Source of the DNA: Kribbella capetownensis
GTDB lineage: Bacteria; Actinomycetota; Actinomycetes; Propionibacteriales; Kribbellaceae
Assembly (NCBI RefSeq): GCF_004331485.1
Contig: NZ_SJKD01000007.1
Span: 434,001 to 498,000, forward strand
Direction: 5' to 3'
DNA length: 64,000 nucleotides
Shown here: positions 8,499 to 17,006 of the stretch, in pieces
How the letters are laid out: every line of letters starts with the position of its first letter
Numbering within the stretch: position 1 is the stretch's first letter
Position numbers and translations under genes: made by a program
Notes under the pieces: generated by a model
The model's input: only the letters and a program-made list of their open reading frames with translations
Databases searched by the model: none
Told to the model about the DNA's origin: nothing

Positions 8499-9608
8499 GG
8501 CCGTGGTCCCGGGCGACGTGGAGTCGGCTGCGGCGAGGACCGCGTCGGCGACAGCGGCGTGGTGAGCCATGTCGGCCTTCGGGCGCCCGAGCCGGTCGGT
8601 GAGGTATGCGTAAGCGATCCGCCGGTCCGGGTCCGCCCAGCCGACGCAGCAGTTGCTGCCGTTGTGCCCGAACGCGCGCGGGCTGCTCGTCGCGCCGAGG
8701 GAGGAGATGGCGTCCGGCAGGAACCGCGGGCCGCCGAGCTGGAAGCCCTGCGACCACCGGATCGGTGCCCGCACGGTCCGGTCCAGCTCGCCCTCGCTGG
8801 TCGGCTCCACCGCCACGGCCAGTGACTCCGGCCGCAACACCCGCCCGGCCGGTCCGACCCCGCCGTTCAACAGGGCCACGTAGAACGCAGCCAGATCCCG
8901 TGCGGTGGTGGAGATCCCTGCCGCCGGTACGACGGCCTCACGGGTACTGCGCCGGTTCAGGACCGACTGGATGAACGGTCCGGCCGGTCCGGACACCCGG
9001 ACCGGGACATGCCGGGACCACTGGTCGGCAGGCAGCCCGAGATAGGTGTCGGCGACGCCCAGTGGTTCGAGGACGGAGCGCCGTACCAGCTCGTCGATCG
9101 GGAGACCGCTGCACCGGTGCGCGACCTCGCCGAGGATGAAGCCGAAGGCCAGCGGGCTGTACGCGACGGTGCCGAGCGGCCAGCGCGGTCCGGCTTCCTC
9201 GATCCGCTCCAGTGAGCGGTCCCAGTCCGCCATCGAGCGCACGTCTCCGAGGTACGACTTGCCCACGGTCAGGCCGGAGCGGTGTTGCAGTACCTGGCGG
9301 ACCGTGATGTCCCGCTTGCCGTTGTGCGCGAACCCGGGCCAGTACGCCGCCACCGCGTCGTCCAGGTGGAGACGCCCGGACTCGACCAGCTGGTGGATCA
9401 CGACGGCGATGTAGGGCTTGCCTGCCGAGAACAGCCAGAACAGCGCGTCGGGGGGACAGCCGAACGACAGGTCGACGGCCACCCGGCCGTCCTTGATCAC
9501 ACACAGCTGCGCGACGCCAGGACGGCCTCGGACCAGCTGGACCGCCTCGCCCAGCCGGTCGGCGTCCAGACCGGCGTCGCGCGGTGCGCAGTCGCCGCCG
9601 AAATCCAT
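8478..9608 (-). CDS. Serine hydrolase, class C beta-lactamase fold
   Basis: A 376-residue penicillin-binding-protein-like esterase of the EstB/beta-lactamase class C family. The SxxK nucleophile motif is FSAGKPY, the Tyr motif is VAYSPLAFG, and HNGSN provides the third-box-like HxG. No signal peptide is present, so it should act in the cytoplasm as an esterase or peptidase rather than a beta-lactamase. ATG 9608 is selected because GGAGGT lies seven bases upstream; the in-frame GTG at 9617 overlaps that site. It is convergent with the clpP pair and divergent from the PIG-L gene. Confidence 0.88.
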   Translation of the reverse strand: MDFGGDCAPRDAGLDADRLGEAVQLVRGRPGVAQLCVIKDGRVAVDLSFGCPPDALFWLFSAGKPYIAVVIHQLVESGRLHLDDAVAAYWPGFAHNGKRDITVRQVLQHRSGLTVGKSYLGDVRSMADWDRSLERIEEAGPRWPLGTVAYSPLAFGFILGEVAHRCSGLPIDELVRRSVLEPLGVADTYLGLPADQWSRHVPVRVSGPAGPFIQSVLNRRSTREAVVPAAGISTTARDLAAFYVALLNGGVGPAGRVLRPESLAVAVEPTSEGELDRTVRAPIRWSQGFQLGGPRFLPDAISSLGATSSPRAFGHNGSNCCVGWADPDRRIAYAYLTDRLGRPKADMAHHAAVADAVLAAADSTSPGTTASGEGGH

Positions 9609-9666
9609 CGTCTTCACCTCCCCCTGTCAACCAGCTTGCCGCGCAGGACAAGTTAGGGTCGATCAG

Positions 9667-10395
9667 GTGAGCGTGCCTGAGGCGAATCCGCGTCCGGACA
9701 ACGAGATCGAGCGGGTGCTGGTGGTGGTCGCCCATCCGGACGACATCGACTTCGGCGGCGCCGGCACGGTGGCGCTGTGGACCAAGGCCGGCATCGAGGT
9801 GCAGTACTGCATCGTCACCGACGGCCAGGCGGGGGGCTTCGAACCGGATCGTGACCGTGCCGAGATTCCCGCCGTACGGCGAGCCGAGCAGACCGCTGCC
9901 GCGCAGCATGTCGGCGTCCGGGACCTGCACTTCCTCGGCTACGTCGACGGCGCGGTCGAGCCGACGCTCGAGCTGACCCGCGACATCAGCCGCGTGATCC
10001 GCAAGGTCCGTCCGCAGCGCCTGCTCACCCAGTCACCGGAGCGGGTGTGGTCGCGCCTGCAGGTCTCGCACCCCGACCACCTGGCCGCGGCGGAGGCCAC
10101 GGTCCGGGCGTTCTACCCGGCGGCCGGCAACCCGTACGCGTACCCGGACGTCGCCGAGGAAGCCTGGGACGTCGACGAGCTCTGGATGATGGACCACCCG
10201 GAGATCAACCACTACGTCGACATCACCGATACCTTCGACCAGAAGCTGGCGGCGTTGATGTCCCACACCAGCCAGCACCGCGACCCCGACGGCCTCCGCA
10301 CCGGGATCCGGGCCCACTTCGCCCAGGTCGCCACCGGCGCGGGCATGCCGCCGAACCACTACGCCGAGGACTTCACGGTCGTCCGGCTGCGCTAA
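9667..10395 (+). CDS. PIG-L/LmbE family zinc deacetylase
   Basis: A 242-residue metal-dependent N-deacetylase related to MshB and Mca. The metal motif HPDDIDFGGAG (AHPDD) is near residue 24, and HPDHLAAAEATV supplies the later histidine ligand. Typical substrates are N-acetylglucosamine conjugates such as mycothiol precursors or conjugates; the sequence does not fix which. GTG 9667 is used as the start (GTGAGCGTGCCTGAG). It is followed after 40 bases by an alpha/beta hydrolase on the same strand. Confidence 0.87.
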   Translation: MSVPEANPRPDNEIERVLVVVAHPDDIDFGGAGTVALWTKAGIEVQYCIVTDGQAGGFEPDRDRAEIPAVRRAEQTAAAQHVGVRDLHFLGYVDGAVEPTLELTRDISRVIRKVRPQRLLTQSPERVWSRLQVSHPDHLAAAEATVRAFYPAAGNPYAYPDVAEEAWDVDELWMMDHPEINHYVDITDTFDQKLAALMSHTSQHRDPDGLRTGIRAHFAQVATGAGMPPNHYAEDFTVVRLR

Positions 10396-10435
10396 TTCCT
10401 TTGCAGGCACGTCGCCGAGAAGACAGGGTGCGGCC

Positions 10436-11167
10436 ATGACGATCAATCATTGGGTGGTTGGAGCAGGGCCCGCTGTGCTGCTGGTGCACGCCGGGGTGGC
10501 GGATGCGCGGATGTGGAGGCGGCAGGTCGACGAGCTGCGTGCGGACCACCGGGTGATCACGGTGGATCTGCGCGGGTACGGCGAGACTCCGCTCGACGCA
10601 GGGGCGAAGTACTCCGACGCGGGCGATCTGCTCGCGGTGCTCGACGAGGTCGGCGCCGAGTCGGTGGCCGCCGTCGGATCGTCGTACGGCGGGTACGTCG
10701 TGCAGCAGGTGGCGAGCCGGCAGCCGGAGCGATTCGACCGGCTGGTGCTGCTCTGTGCACCGACTGATGACGTGCACCCGACGGACGACCTGCGCGCGGT
10801 GTGGGCCGAGGAGAACGAGCTGATCGAGGCCGGCGACGTCGACGGCGCCACGGACCTGATGGTGCGGAGCTGGATCGGGCCGGAGGCAGACGACGACGCG
10901 CGGGAGCTGCTCCGGGCGATGCAGAAGCGGGCGTACGAGCTTCAGATCCCGGCGGGTGATGTCGACAACGAGGAGTACGCCGTCGAGCCGGAGAAGCTGA
11001 CCATGCCGGTGCGGCTGATCACCGGTGCACACGACTTCCAGTTCTTCGCGGACTGCGCGACGTACCTGGCCGAACGGCTGCCCAACGTCGAGCGCATCGA
11101 CCTGCCGTGGGCCGGGCACCTGCCGACGCTGGAGAGCCCCGGCGAGGCCGGGGCGCTCATCAGCTAG
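10436..11167 (+). CDS. Alpha/beta hydrolase
   Basis: A 243-residue alpha/beta hydrolase. The oxyanion segment is LLVHAGVADARMW, the nucleophile elbow is VGSSYGGYV, the acid lies in LITGAHDFQF and the histidine in LPWAGHLPTLESP. The set resembles 3-oxoadipate enol-lactonase-like esterases (PcaD-type), but no aromatic degradation genes are nearby, so the substrate is unknown. ATG 10436 follows GGGTGCGGCC. Confidence 0.85.
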   Translation: MTINHWVVGAGPAVLLVHAGVADARMWRRQVDELRADHRVITVDLRGYGETPLDAGAKYSDAGDLLAVLDEVGAESVAAVGSSYGGYVVQQVASRQPERFDRLVLLCAPTDDVHPTDDLRAVWAEENELIEAGDVDGATDLMVRSWIGPEADDDARELLRAMQKRAYELQIPAGDVDNEEYAVEPEKLTMPVRLITGAHDFQFFADCATYLAERLPNVERIDLPWAGHLPTLESPGEAGALIS

Positions 11168-11179
11168 TCACTAACTACT

Positions 11180-12502
11180 TCAGTCGGCCAGGGCGCCCAT
11201 CGGGTCCCAGGCCGGGAGCACGATCGGCTCGTCGTCGAGACGCGCCTGCAGCTCGGCCGGCAGGGCGGAGCGGCGGACCGCGATCTCGAAGACGTGCTCG
11301 GCGTACCACGAGTCGTTCATGGTCCAGAAGCCGCTGTCGGCCTTCTCGTCGCCCCAGCTGTTCTCGACCCGCCAGCGGCGCGGCTTGCCGTCGACCACGT
11401 CGACACCGGTGAACAGCATCGCGTGCGTCATCAGCGTCTCGTGGTGCACCAGCCGCTCGGCCTTGTCGAGCGAGAACTCGGTGTCGTAGACGGAGCCGTA
11501 GTCGTACAGCTTGGCGTCCCAGAAGCCGAGGTCGCCGCTCATCTGCTTGCCGACGTCGCAGCCGAACCAGACCGGCTCGCCGCCGACGATCGCGTCCTGG
11601 GTGAGCTGCTTCATCAGGTCGATCTCGACGTTCAGGTACACCACCGGCGGCGCGTCGATGACGTTGCCGAGGTAGTCGACGGTGAAGGTCTTGCCGACCG
11701 GGCTGGACTCGCGCGGGTCGTGCACCAGGCAGACGTACTCGTCGACCGGCAGCTGCACGTACGCCGCGGCGAACTCGGCCGGCGTGGTCCAGCCGTCACG
11801 GTGGAAGCCCTTGTCGCTGTCCTTCCACTGCCACAGGAACTTCTGCGGCGGCGTACCGAGGTGGATGCTCAGCACCCGGTGCACGGTGGTCAGGATCTCC
11901 TGCTTGCGGGCCCGCTGTGCCTCCTGGCCGTCCAGCGCCCGCAGGTCGCGCGCGCCCTGGCGCAGCAGCTTGCGGAGGATGTCGTTCATCTGCGCCGTCG
12001 CCGACGAACTCTCGGTCTCCGGCATCGCCGTCTTCGGCACCAGGCCGTGCTTGCGAACGAGCGCGACGAACATGTTCCACTGGCCGCCGTCACCGATCGG
12101 GTCGGACAGCAGGTGCGCGACGGTCCGGTCGTCGGCGTCCCGCCCGGCCGTCTCGATGATCGCCTCGAGGAAGAAGTTCGAGCGCTCGAACTTGTCCCAG
12201 AACAGGACGTAGTTCTGGGAGAACTCGAAGTCCTTGACGCCCAGCTTGCCGGCCGCACCGGCGCGGAGCAGGTTGAGTCCGGCGAACAGCCAGCAACGGC
12301 CGCTCTTCTTCTGGTTGGTCACCTTCCAGTCGTCCAGCAAGTTCGACACCGAGTGGTCGATCGAGGTGACGACCTGGCGGTCCAGGGCGATGGTGTTGAC
12401 CGGCGTCTGCGTGATGGCGTTCTGCATGACCCGGTACTGCGGGTTCGATGCGAACTCCTTCTCGAAGAGCGCGAGCTGTTCGGCTGTGAGATTCCGCTCC
12501 AT
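11180..12502 (-). CDS. pepC: Aminopeptidase C / bleomycin hydrolase (peptidase C1B)
   Basis: A 440-residue papain-like cysteine aminopeptidase, the usual PepC length. The catalytic Cys70 is in KKSGRCWLFAGLN, the histidine in HETLMTHAMLF and the asparagine in WRVENSWGD. It is a cytoplasmic, usually hexameric enzyme that trims short peptides and can inactivate bleomycin-type compounds. ATG 12502 (MERNLTAEQL) matches the family start; the open frame continues 24 codons upstream without homology. It is divergent from the zinc-independent rpsR copy. Confidence 0.94.
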   Translation of the reverse strand: MERNLTAEQLALFEKEFASNPQYRVMQNAITQTPVNTIALDRQVVTSIDHSVSNLLDDWKVTNQKKSGRCWLFAGLNLLRAGAAGKLGVKDFEFSQNYVLFWDKFERSNFFLEAIIETAGRDADDRTVAHLLSDPIGDGGQWNMFVALVRKHGLVPKTAMPETESSSATAQMNDILRKLLRQGARDLRALDGQEAQRARKQEILTTVHRVLSIHLGTPPQKFLWQWKDSDKGFHRDGWTTPAEFAAAYVQLPVDEYVCLVHDPRESSPVGKTFTVDYLGNVIDAPPVVYLNVEIDLMKQLTQDAIVGGEPVWFGCDVGKQMSGDLGFWDAKLYDYGSVYDTEFSLDKAERLVHHETLMTHAMLFTGVDVVDGKPRRWRVENSWGDEKADSGFWTMNDSWYAEHVFEIAVRRSALPAELQARLDDEPIVLPAWDPMGALAD

Positions 12503-12600
12503 AGTTGTCGACGGTATAACAGCGACCAAGCCGATAGCGCATCCGCCGGGGTGGCGAATCAATGCCCTGTCCACAACCCGCCACTCGCGAGGCCTCGCGT

Positions 12601-12624
12601 TATGCTAAATGAAAACGACATTCA
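12601..12624 (+). promoter_or_regulatory. Candidate Zur operator and -10 region upstream of rpsR
   Basis: TGAAAACGACATTCA at 12610-12624 has TGAA/TTCA arms and matches the actinobacterial Zur consensus TGAAAATGATTTTCA at 12 of 15 positions. TATGCT at 12601-12606 could be the -10 element, placing the box over the transcription start. A strong AAGGAGG follows at 12628-12634. Zinc-repressed, cysteine-free ribosomal proteins are classic Zur targets. Confidence 0.75.
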
Positions 12625-12641
12625 AATAAGGAGGACCGCAG

Positions 12642-12884
12642 ATGCCCCGACGCCCGGCCCCGACCGGCAAGCGCAAGCCGAAGCAGAATCCGCTCGACCG
12701 CGACGGCATCACCTACATCGACTACAAGGACACCGCGCTGCTGCGCAAGTTCATCTCCGACCGCGGCAAGATCCGCTCCCGCCGCGTCACCGGTCTGTCG
12801 GTGCAGCAGCAGAAGCAGGTCGCCCGCGCGATCAAGAACGCCCGGGAGATGGCGCTCCTGCCCTACACCTCGGCCAACCGCTGA
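12642..12884 (+). CDS. rpsR: 30S ribosomal protein S18, zinc-independent (C-minus) paralog
   Basis: An 80-residue S18 with the conserved core [19 protein letters not shown] and [20 protein letters not shown]. It contains no cysteine at all, so it lacks the zinc-binding CxxC pattern of the housekeeping copy. It stands alone, not beside rpsF, ssb and rplI. Together with the Zur-like box upstream this fits the known zinc-starvation replacement set (as in mycobacterial rpsR2). In that set a zinc-free paralog is swapped into ribosomes to release zinc. Partner paralogs (L28, L33, S14) are not in this window. Confidence 0.93.
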   Translation: MPRRPAPTGKRKPKQNPLDRDGITYIDYKDTALLRKFISDRGKIRSRRVTGLSVQQQKQVARAIKNAREMALLPYTSANR

Positions 12885-12923
12885 CCGTCACCAACTGCTT
12901 GCCCTCGGCAATTACACCAGGGG

Positions 12924-13565
12924 TCAGACCAGGCGGCGGTCGGTGGCCCAGCGGGTCAGCTCGTGGCGGTTCGACAACTGCAGCTTGCGCAGTACCGAGG
13001 AGACGTGCGTCTCGACCGTCTTGACCGAGATGTACAGCTCCCGGGCGACCTCCTTGTAGGCGTAGCCGCGGGCGATCAGGCGCAGTACTTCGCGCTCGCG
13101 CTGGGAGAGCCGGTCCAGGTCCTCGTCGACCGAGGCGATGTCGATGGCGCCGGAGAAGGCGTCCAGCACGAAGCCGGCCAGCCGCGGTGAGAACACCGCG
13201 TCACCGTCGGCGACCCGGCTGATCGCGTCGACCAGTTCGGCGCCGCTGATGTTCTTGGTGACATAGCCGCGGGCGCCGGCCCGGATCACGCCGATCACGT
13301 CCTCGGCGGCGTCCGACACCGACAGCGCGAGGAACTTGATCTCCGGGTGCCGCTGGTGCACCTGCTTCATCACCTCGGTGCCACCACCACCGGGCAGGTG
13401 GACGTCGAGCAGCACCACGTCCGGCTCGGTCCCGACGATCGCCTTCACCGCGGTGTCGACGTCGGATCCCTCCCCGACGATGTCGACCGAGGCGCCGATC
13501 TCGCTGCGCACCCCGGCCCTGAACATGTCGTGATCGTCGACGACGACAACGCGCCTGTTGCTCAT
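12924..13565 (-). CDS. LuxR/NarL-family response regulator
   Basis: A 213-residue two-component regulator. The receiver domain has the acidic pair in VVVVDDHDMF and the phospho-acceptor Asp in VVLLDVHLPGGG. The C-terminal LuxR helix-turn-helix reads LSQREREVLRLIARGYAYKEVARELYIS. Its ATG overlaps the stop of the sensor kinase gene by four bases. Its likely targets include the divergent PspC gene, on the pattern of similar actinobacterial loci. Confidence 0.94.
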   Translation of the reverse strand: MSNRRVVVVDDHDMFRAGVRSEIGASVDIVGEGSDVDTAVKAIVGTEPDVVLLDVHLPGGGGTEVMKQVHQRHPEIKFLALSVSDAAEDVIGVIRAGARGYVTKNISGAELVDAISRVADGDAVFSPRLAGFVLDAFSGAIDIASVDEDLDRLSQREREVLRLIARGYAYKEVARELYISVKTVETHVSSVLRKLQLSNRHELTRWATDRRLV

Positions 13566-15115
13566 CTGTCCATCTCCAGTCGCACTTCGGTGCCTGTCTC
13601 CGGATCGGACCGCACCGTTGCGCGGCCGCCGTGCCGTTCCATTCTGCCCATCACACTGTGCCGCAGGCCGAGCCGGTCGTCCGGCACGCCGTCGACGTCG
13701 AATCCCTTGCCACGGTCCCGGACGAACATCTCCGCCCGGTCGCCGTCCACCTCGACGAACACGTCGATCTTGGCCGCACCGGAGTGCTTGGCCGCGTTCA
13801 CCATCGACTCGCGCGCGGCCCGGACCATCGCCGACAGCCCTTCGGTCAGGTCGCAGTCGCCGACCGTGACCACCTCGACCGGAACCCCGTGCGAGTCCTC
13901 GACCTCGGCAGCGGCCCGCTTGGCGGCTCCCGACAGCGTCTGGTCGGTGTTGTCCTCCTCGTCGTACAGCCAGGACCGCAGTTCACGCTCCTGCGACCGC
14001 GCCAGGGTGGTGACGGCGCGCGGGTCGTTCGCCTGCTTCTGGATCAGCGCCAGCGTCTGCAGCACCGAGTCGTGCAGGTGCGCGGCCATGTCGGCGCGCT
14101 CCTGGGAGCGGATCCGCTCGGCCCGCTCGGTGTTCAGGTCCCGGGTCAGCCGGTGCACCCACGGCCCGGCGATGACGCCGATGCCGACCACCGCGAGCAG
14201 CAGAGCGATCAGTACGTCGCCGACCATCGAGAGCCGGCCGTTCTGCACCAGGAACACGGTCACCGCGGTCCCGAGCAGGATGAGGCCGATGCCGATCCGG
14301 ATCAGCGACTTCCAGCCGCCCTTGCCGAGCAGGATGCCGAGGAACGAGAAGCGCCCGTAGTCGCGGGTCCAGGCGGCCTTCTGGCTCTCGTCCGCCTGCC
14401 GCCAGATCAGCGCGAGACCGGTGACGGCGAACACCAGCGGCCAGAACATCTTCCCTGCGATCCCGAGGCCGGCCACCTGCAGCAGGAGCAGCAGGCCGAC
14501 ACCGATCGCGACCAGGGCCGTCACCTGGCTCTTGCTCTTCTCCCGCCGACGCGCTTTGGCCTCTGTCACCGGTGGCGGCGTCTCGTCGGACCGCAGTCCG
14601 CTTCGGGTGTGTGCGGCCAGCCCCGGCGCCGCCGGCATCCCCGGGGTCGCGAGCGGCATCAGGAACCACAGCGCGGCGTAGATCAGGACGCCGAACCCAC
14701 CGAACACGGTGGTGGCGATCAGCACGAGGCGTACGACGGTGTCCGAGACCCCGAGGTGGTCCGCGATCCCACCGGCCACACCGGCGATGATCCGGCCCTC
14801 GGTACGGCGGTAGGCGCGGCGTACCGGTGGTGCGTCCGCCGTCGGGCGGCCCTGCTGGCCTGGCCCGGCTTGCGCGGCCCCGGTCGGACCGGCGTACGGG
14901 CCCTGGCCGGAGTACGGCGGGCCGGAGTACGGCGGGATCTGTCCGGCGTAGGCGGCGTACGGGCCTTGGTACTGTCCAGGTCCTTGCGGTCCCCAGCCTT
15001 TGTACTGCCATTGGCCGTCGTTCTGCTGACCGGTTCCGGGCGCAGGCGGCTGCTCGGGTGGGGTCCCGGAAGTGGAGGACCCGCCCGACGGCGCGGCTGC
15101 GGCTGGATGACTCAT
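13562..15115 (-). CDS. PspC-domain sensor histidine kinase
   Basis: A 517-residue membrane kinase. A proline/glycine/tyrosine-rich cytoplasmic lead (about 80 residues) is followed by a PspC domain (GRIIAGVAGGIADHLGV and YAALWFLMP) and several membrane helices. The HisKA_3 dimer domain carries phospho-His in MAAHLHDSVLQTLALI, and the HATPase domain has VNAAKHSGA and VRDRGKGFD. The start at 15115 gives MSHPAAAAPS; a GTG at 15130 is an alternative. It probably senses envelope stress through the membrane and phosphorylates the coupled LuxR regulator. Confidence 0.93.
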   Translation of the reverse strand: MSHPAAAAPSGGSSTSGTPPEQPPAPGTGQQNDGQWQYKGWGPQGPGQYQGPYAAYAGQIPPYSGPPYSGQGPYAGPTGAAQAGPGQQGRPTADAPPVRRAYRRTEGRIIAGVAGGIADHLGVSDTVVRLVLIATTVFGGFGVLIYAALWFLMPLATPGMPAAPGLAAHTRSGLRSDETPPPVTEAKARRREKSKSQVTALVAIGVGLLLLLQVAGLGIAGKMFWPLVFAVTGLALIWRQADESQKAAWTRDYGRFSFLGILLGKGGWKSLIRIGIGLILLGTAVTVFLVQNGRLSMVGDVLIALLLAVVGIGVIAGPWVHRLTRDLNTERAERIRSQERADMAAHLHDSVLQTLALIQKQANDPRAVTTLARSQERELRSWLYDEEDNTDQTLSGAAKRAAAEVEDSHGVPVEVVTVGDCDLTEGLSAMVRAARESMVNAAKHSGAAKIDVFVEVDGDRAEMFVRDRGKGFDVDGVPDDRLGLRHSVMGRMERHGGRATVRSDPETGTEVRLEMDR

Positions 15116-15309
15116 CCCCACGATCGTCACACGCCGGAAGGGCCGACACCAGCAGGCTTGTCCCGGGCCGGCTCCTCAGCGGCGGTCCGCCAGGCTCAGG
15201 GTCGGCTCGGGGAGAACCCCGAGCAGGTGCTCGACTCCTGGCGACTCCGGGGGTGCTCAGGGGGGATCCCCGATGTTGTACCGCCGCCGGGCGAGCCAGT
15301 ATCGATGAC

Positions 15310-16653
15310 ATGGAGCAGAACTCGAGCGGGCCCGGTGGGTTCGACCGCAGCCGCCTGCAGGACGTGCAGACGTGGCAGCGTAGCCGGTCGGACCGGATGG
15401 TGGCCGGTGTCTGCGGCGGGATCGGCCGCGCGCTGAACATCGACCCGGTGCTGATCCGCGTGGTGATGGCGGTCCTCATCATCAGCGGACCGGGGATCAT
15501 CTTCTACATCGCCGCCTGGGTGCTGATGCCCGACGAGGGCAGCCAGCGCTCCGCGGCCCAGAGTCTGCTCGGCGACCGGGTCCGGCCGGACCACCCGTGG
15601 CTGTGGCCGGTCATCATCGGCATCTGTGTGTTCGTCGCCATCGCGATGATGTCGTCGTTCAACATCGGCCGGTTCGTCCCCGGGCCGCTGATCGTGCTCG
15701 CCGTGATCTGGCTGGTCGCGCGGCACCGCCGCAGGGATCGGCGCAGCCGGCGCGCAGGCTGGACCGGCCCGGGCATGCAGTGGCAGGGCGGCCAGCCGAC
15801 CGCACCGCGTCCGCAGGACTCCACTGCGGCCAACCAGCAGCCGACGACCGGCACCTCGGCGTCCATGCCTCCCCAGAACGGCCCGCCGGCTCCCCCGACG
15901 GGTCCGTCGTCCTCGGCCACACAGAGACCCCAGGACCGCACCGTCGAACCGGTCCAGGCTGTGTGGACCGAGGACGACCCCCTCGGCCTGTACGTCGACG
16001 AGCCGCCGGCCGGACCCCCGTCGGAGCCGGCCCGGTCCGCGAAGGCCGAGCCGCCCGCCAAGGGGATGCGCGGGGTCAAGTCGATCATCGTCGTGCTGAC
16101 CGGTATCGCGATCGCGATCGCCGCGGCCGCCGGTGCCTCGACCGCCACGATGCTGATCGTCGGCCTGATCACGCTGGGCGGCGGCATGCTGGTCGGTGGC
16201 TTCGTCGGCAAGACCGTCGCGCTGCTGCCGCTGGGCATCCTGCTCGCCGTCGGCGCGATCGTCAGCACCGTGTTCACCGACGTACCGCGCAACTTCGCCG
16301 ACACCAACTACGTCGCGCCGGCCGGGGACAAGATCGGGGCGACCGGGCAGTCCTACACCTTCGACGCCGGATCGGTGCACCTGGACCTGACCAGGGCCAC
16401 CTTCACACCGGGTGCGAAGGTCGAGGTGCACGGCGGCGTCGGCGAGGTCGTGGTGAAACTGCCGGAAACCGTTGACATCGACGGCAACCTGACCACCAAG
16501 ATGGGTGACGTGACCTGGCTGAACGAGCACCACGGCGGCCGGAACGCGGAACTGGACATCAAGGACCTCGGACCCGACGGCAAGGCCGGGCCGCAGCAGG
16601 TCACCCTCGACCTTGACCTGAAGCTCGGCAGCATCACAGTGGAGCGCGGATGA
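15310..16653 (+). CDS. PspC-domain membrane protein with LiaF-like C-terminal domain
   Basis: A 447-residue membrane protein divergent from the kinase. The PspC domain is near residues 22-75 (RMVAGVCGGIGRALNIDP, YIAAWVLMP). Two helices, a proline-rich low-complexity linker (PPQNGPPAPPTGPSSS) and a second group of helices follow. The C-terminal 110 residues form a beta-rich domain (GQSYTFDAGSVHLDLTRATF, VHGGVGEVVVKLPE) like those of LiaF and DUF4097 proteins. Such proteins modulate envelope-stress two-component systems. ATG 15310 follows GTATCGATGAC, with no strong ribosome-binding site. Confidence 0.85.
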   Translation: MEQNSSGPGGFDRSRLQDVQTWQRSRSDRMVAGVCGGIGRALNIDPVLIRVVMAVLIISGPGIIFYIAAWVLMPDEGSQRSAAQSLLGDRVRPDHPWLWPVIIGICVFVAIAMMSSFNIGRFVPGPLIVLAVIWLVARHRRRDRRSRRAGWTGPGMQWQGGQPTAPRPQDSTAANQQPTTGTSASMPPQNGPPAPPTGPSSSATQRPQDRTVEPVQAVWTEDDPLGLYVDEPPAGPPSEPARSAKAEPPAKGMRGVKSIIVVLTGIAIAIAAAAGASTATMLIVGLITLGGGMLVGGFVGKTVALLPLGILLAVGAIVSTVFTDVPRNFADTNYVAPAGDKIGATGQSYTFDAGSVHLDLTRATFTPGAKVEVHGGVGEVVVKLPETVDIDGNLTTKMGDVTWLNEHHGGRNAELDIKDLGPDGKAGPQQVTLDLDLKLGSITVERG

Positions 16654-16829
16654 GGAAGACGAAACCGGACGTCCCGGGCGTCATCGCGGGCACCATCCTG
16701 TCCGGCGGCGCCACCGTCTGGATGCTGACCGACAACGGCGTCCTGCAGACCGACGACCTCGGCCTGACCGCAGCCCTCCTGCTCGTCGCGGCCGGAGTCA
16801 TCGGCCTCGCCGCCTCCCACCGCGGCTGA
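16650..16829 (+). CDS. Small two-helix membrane protein
   Basis: A 59-residue ORF starting MRKTKPDVPGVIAG and ending GLAASHRG. It has two hydrophobic segments, GVIAGTILSGGATVWML and LTAALLLVAAGVIGLAA, separated by a short acidic loop (TDNGVLQTDD). Its ATG overlaps the PspC gene stop (ATGA), so it is co-translated. A charged N-terminus followed by helix-loop-helix suggests an inner-membrane accessory of the PspC system; the function is unknown. Confidence 0.75.
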   Translation: MRKTKPDVPGVIAGTILSGGATVWMLTDNGVLQTDDLGLTAALLLVAAGVIGLAASHRG

Positions 16830-16835
16830 ATTCGA

Positions 16836-16864
16836 TGGACCGCCGTCGCGGCGATCCCTAAACT
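16836..16864 (+). promoter_or_regulatory. Promoter of the exporter leader
   Basis: TGGACC (16836-16841) and TAAACT (16859-16864) are separated by 17 bases and match the -35 and -10 boxes at 4 of 6 and 4 of 6 positions. Transcription should begin near 16871, immediately before the ATG of a short leader ORF. Confidence 0.5.
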
Positions 16865-16871
16865 CCCCGGC

Positions 16872-16901
16872 ATGTCCAGCCCGGAGGCCAGCAGACCGTA
16901 A
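16872..16901 (+). CDS. Putative leaderless leader peptide MSSPEASRP
   Basis: A nine-codon ORF (ATG 16872, TAA 16899-16901) begins at the predicted transcript 5' end and has no ribosome-binding site. It is followed at once by a hairpin and then, 105 bases on, by a Cmx-type chloramphenicol exporter. Chloramphenicol efflux and acetyltransferase genes are known to be controlled by drug-stalled ribosomes on about nine-codon leaders. The size, place and leaderless start fit that scheme, but the peptide itself could be fortuitous. Confidence 0.45.
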   Translation: MSSPEASRP

Positions 16902-16919
16902 CCACCGGCCGTTCGGTGG
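16902..16919 (+). promoter_or_regulatory. Attenuator-like hairpin after the leader ORF
   Basis: CCACCG (16902-16907) and CGGTGG (16914-16919) form a perfect six-pair stem with a six-base loop. It begins one base after the leader stop codon. A ribosome stalled in the leader would cover its 5' arm. Confidence 0.45.
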
Positions 16920-17006
16920 CACCCGAACCGCACCCGAACCGCCGGCGATGTCCCGGCAGGCGATCCGTCCTGCCGCCTTCATCGACGTGGTTGCGGAGTT
17001 CCTTCC

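Noticed and set aside
16894-16901. GACCGTAA, resembling one arm of the 20-30 kb operator.
   Set aside because: There is no second arm on its left side and it falls inside the exporter leader ORF; it looks like a chance half-site.
16925-16950. Direct repeat ACCCGAACCGC upstream of the exporter.
   Set aside because: Two adjacent copies of an 11-base unit could be an operator, but no palindrome or second location supports it.
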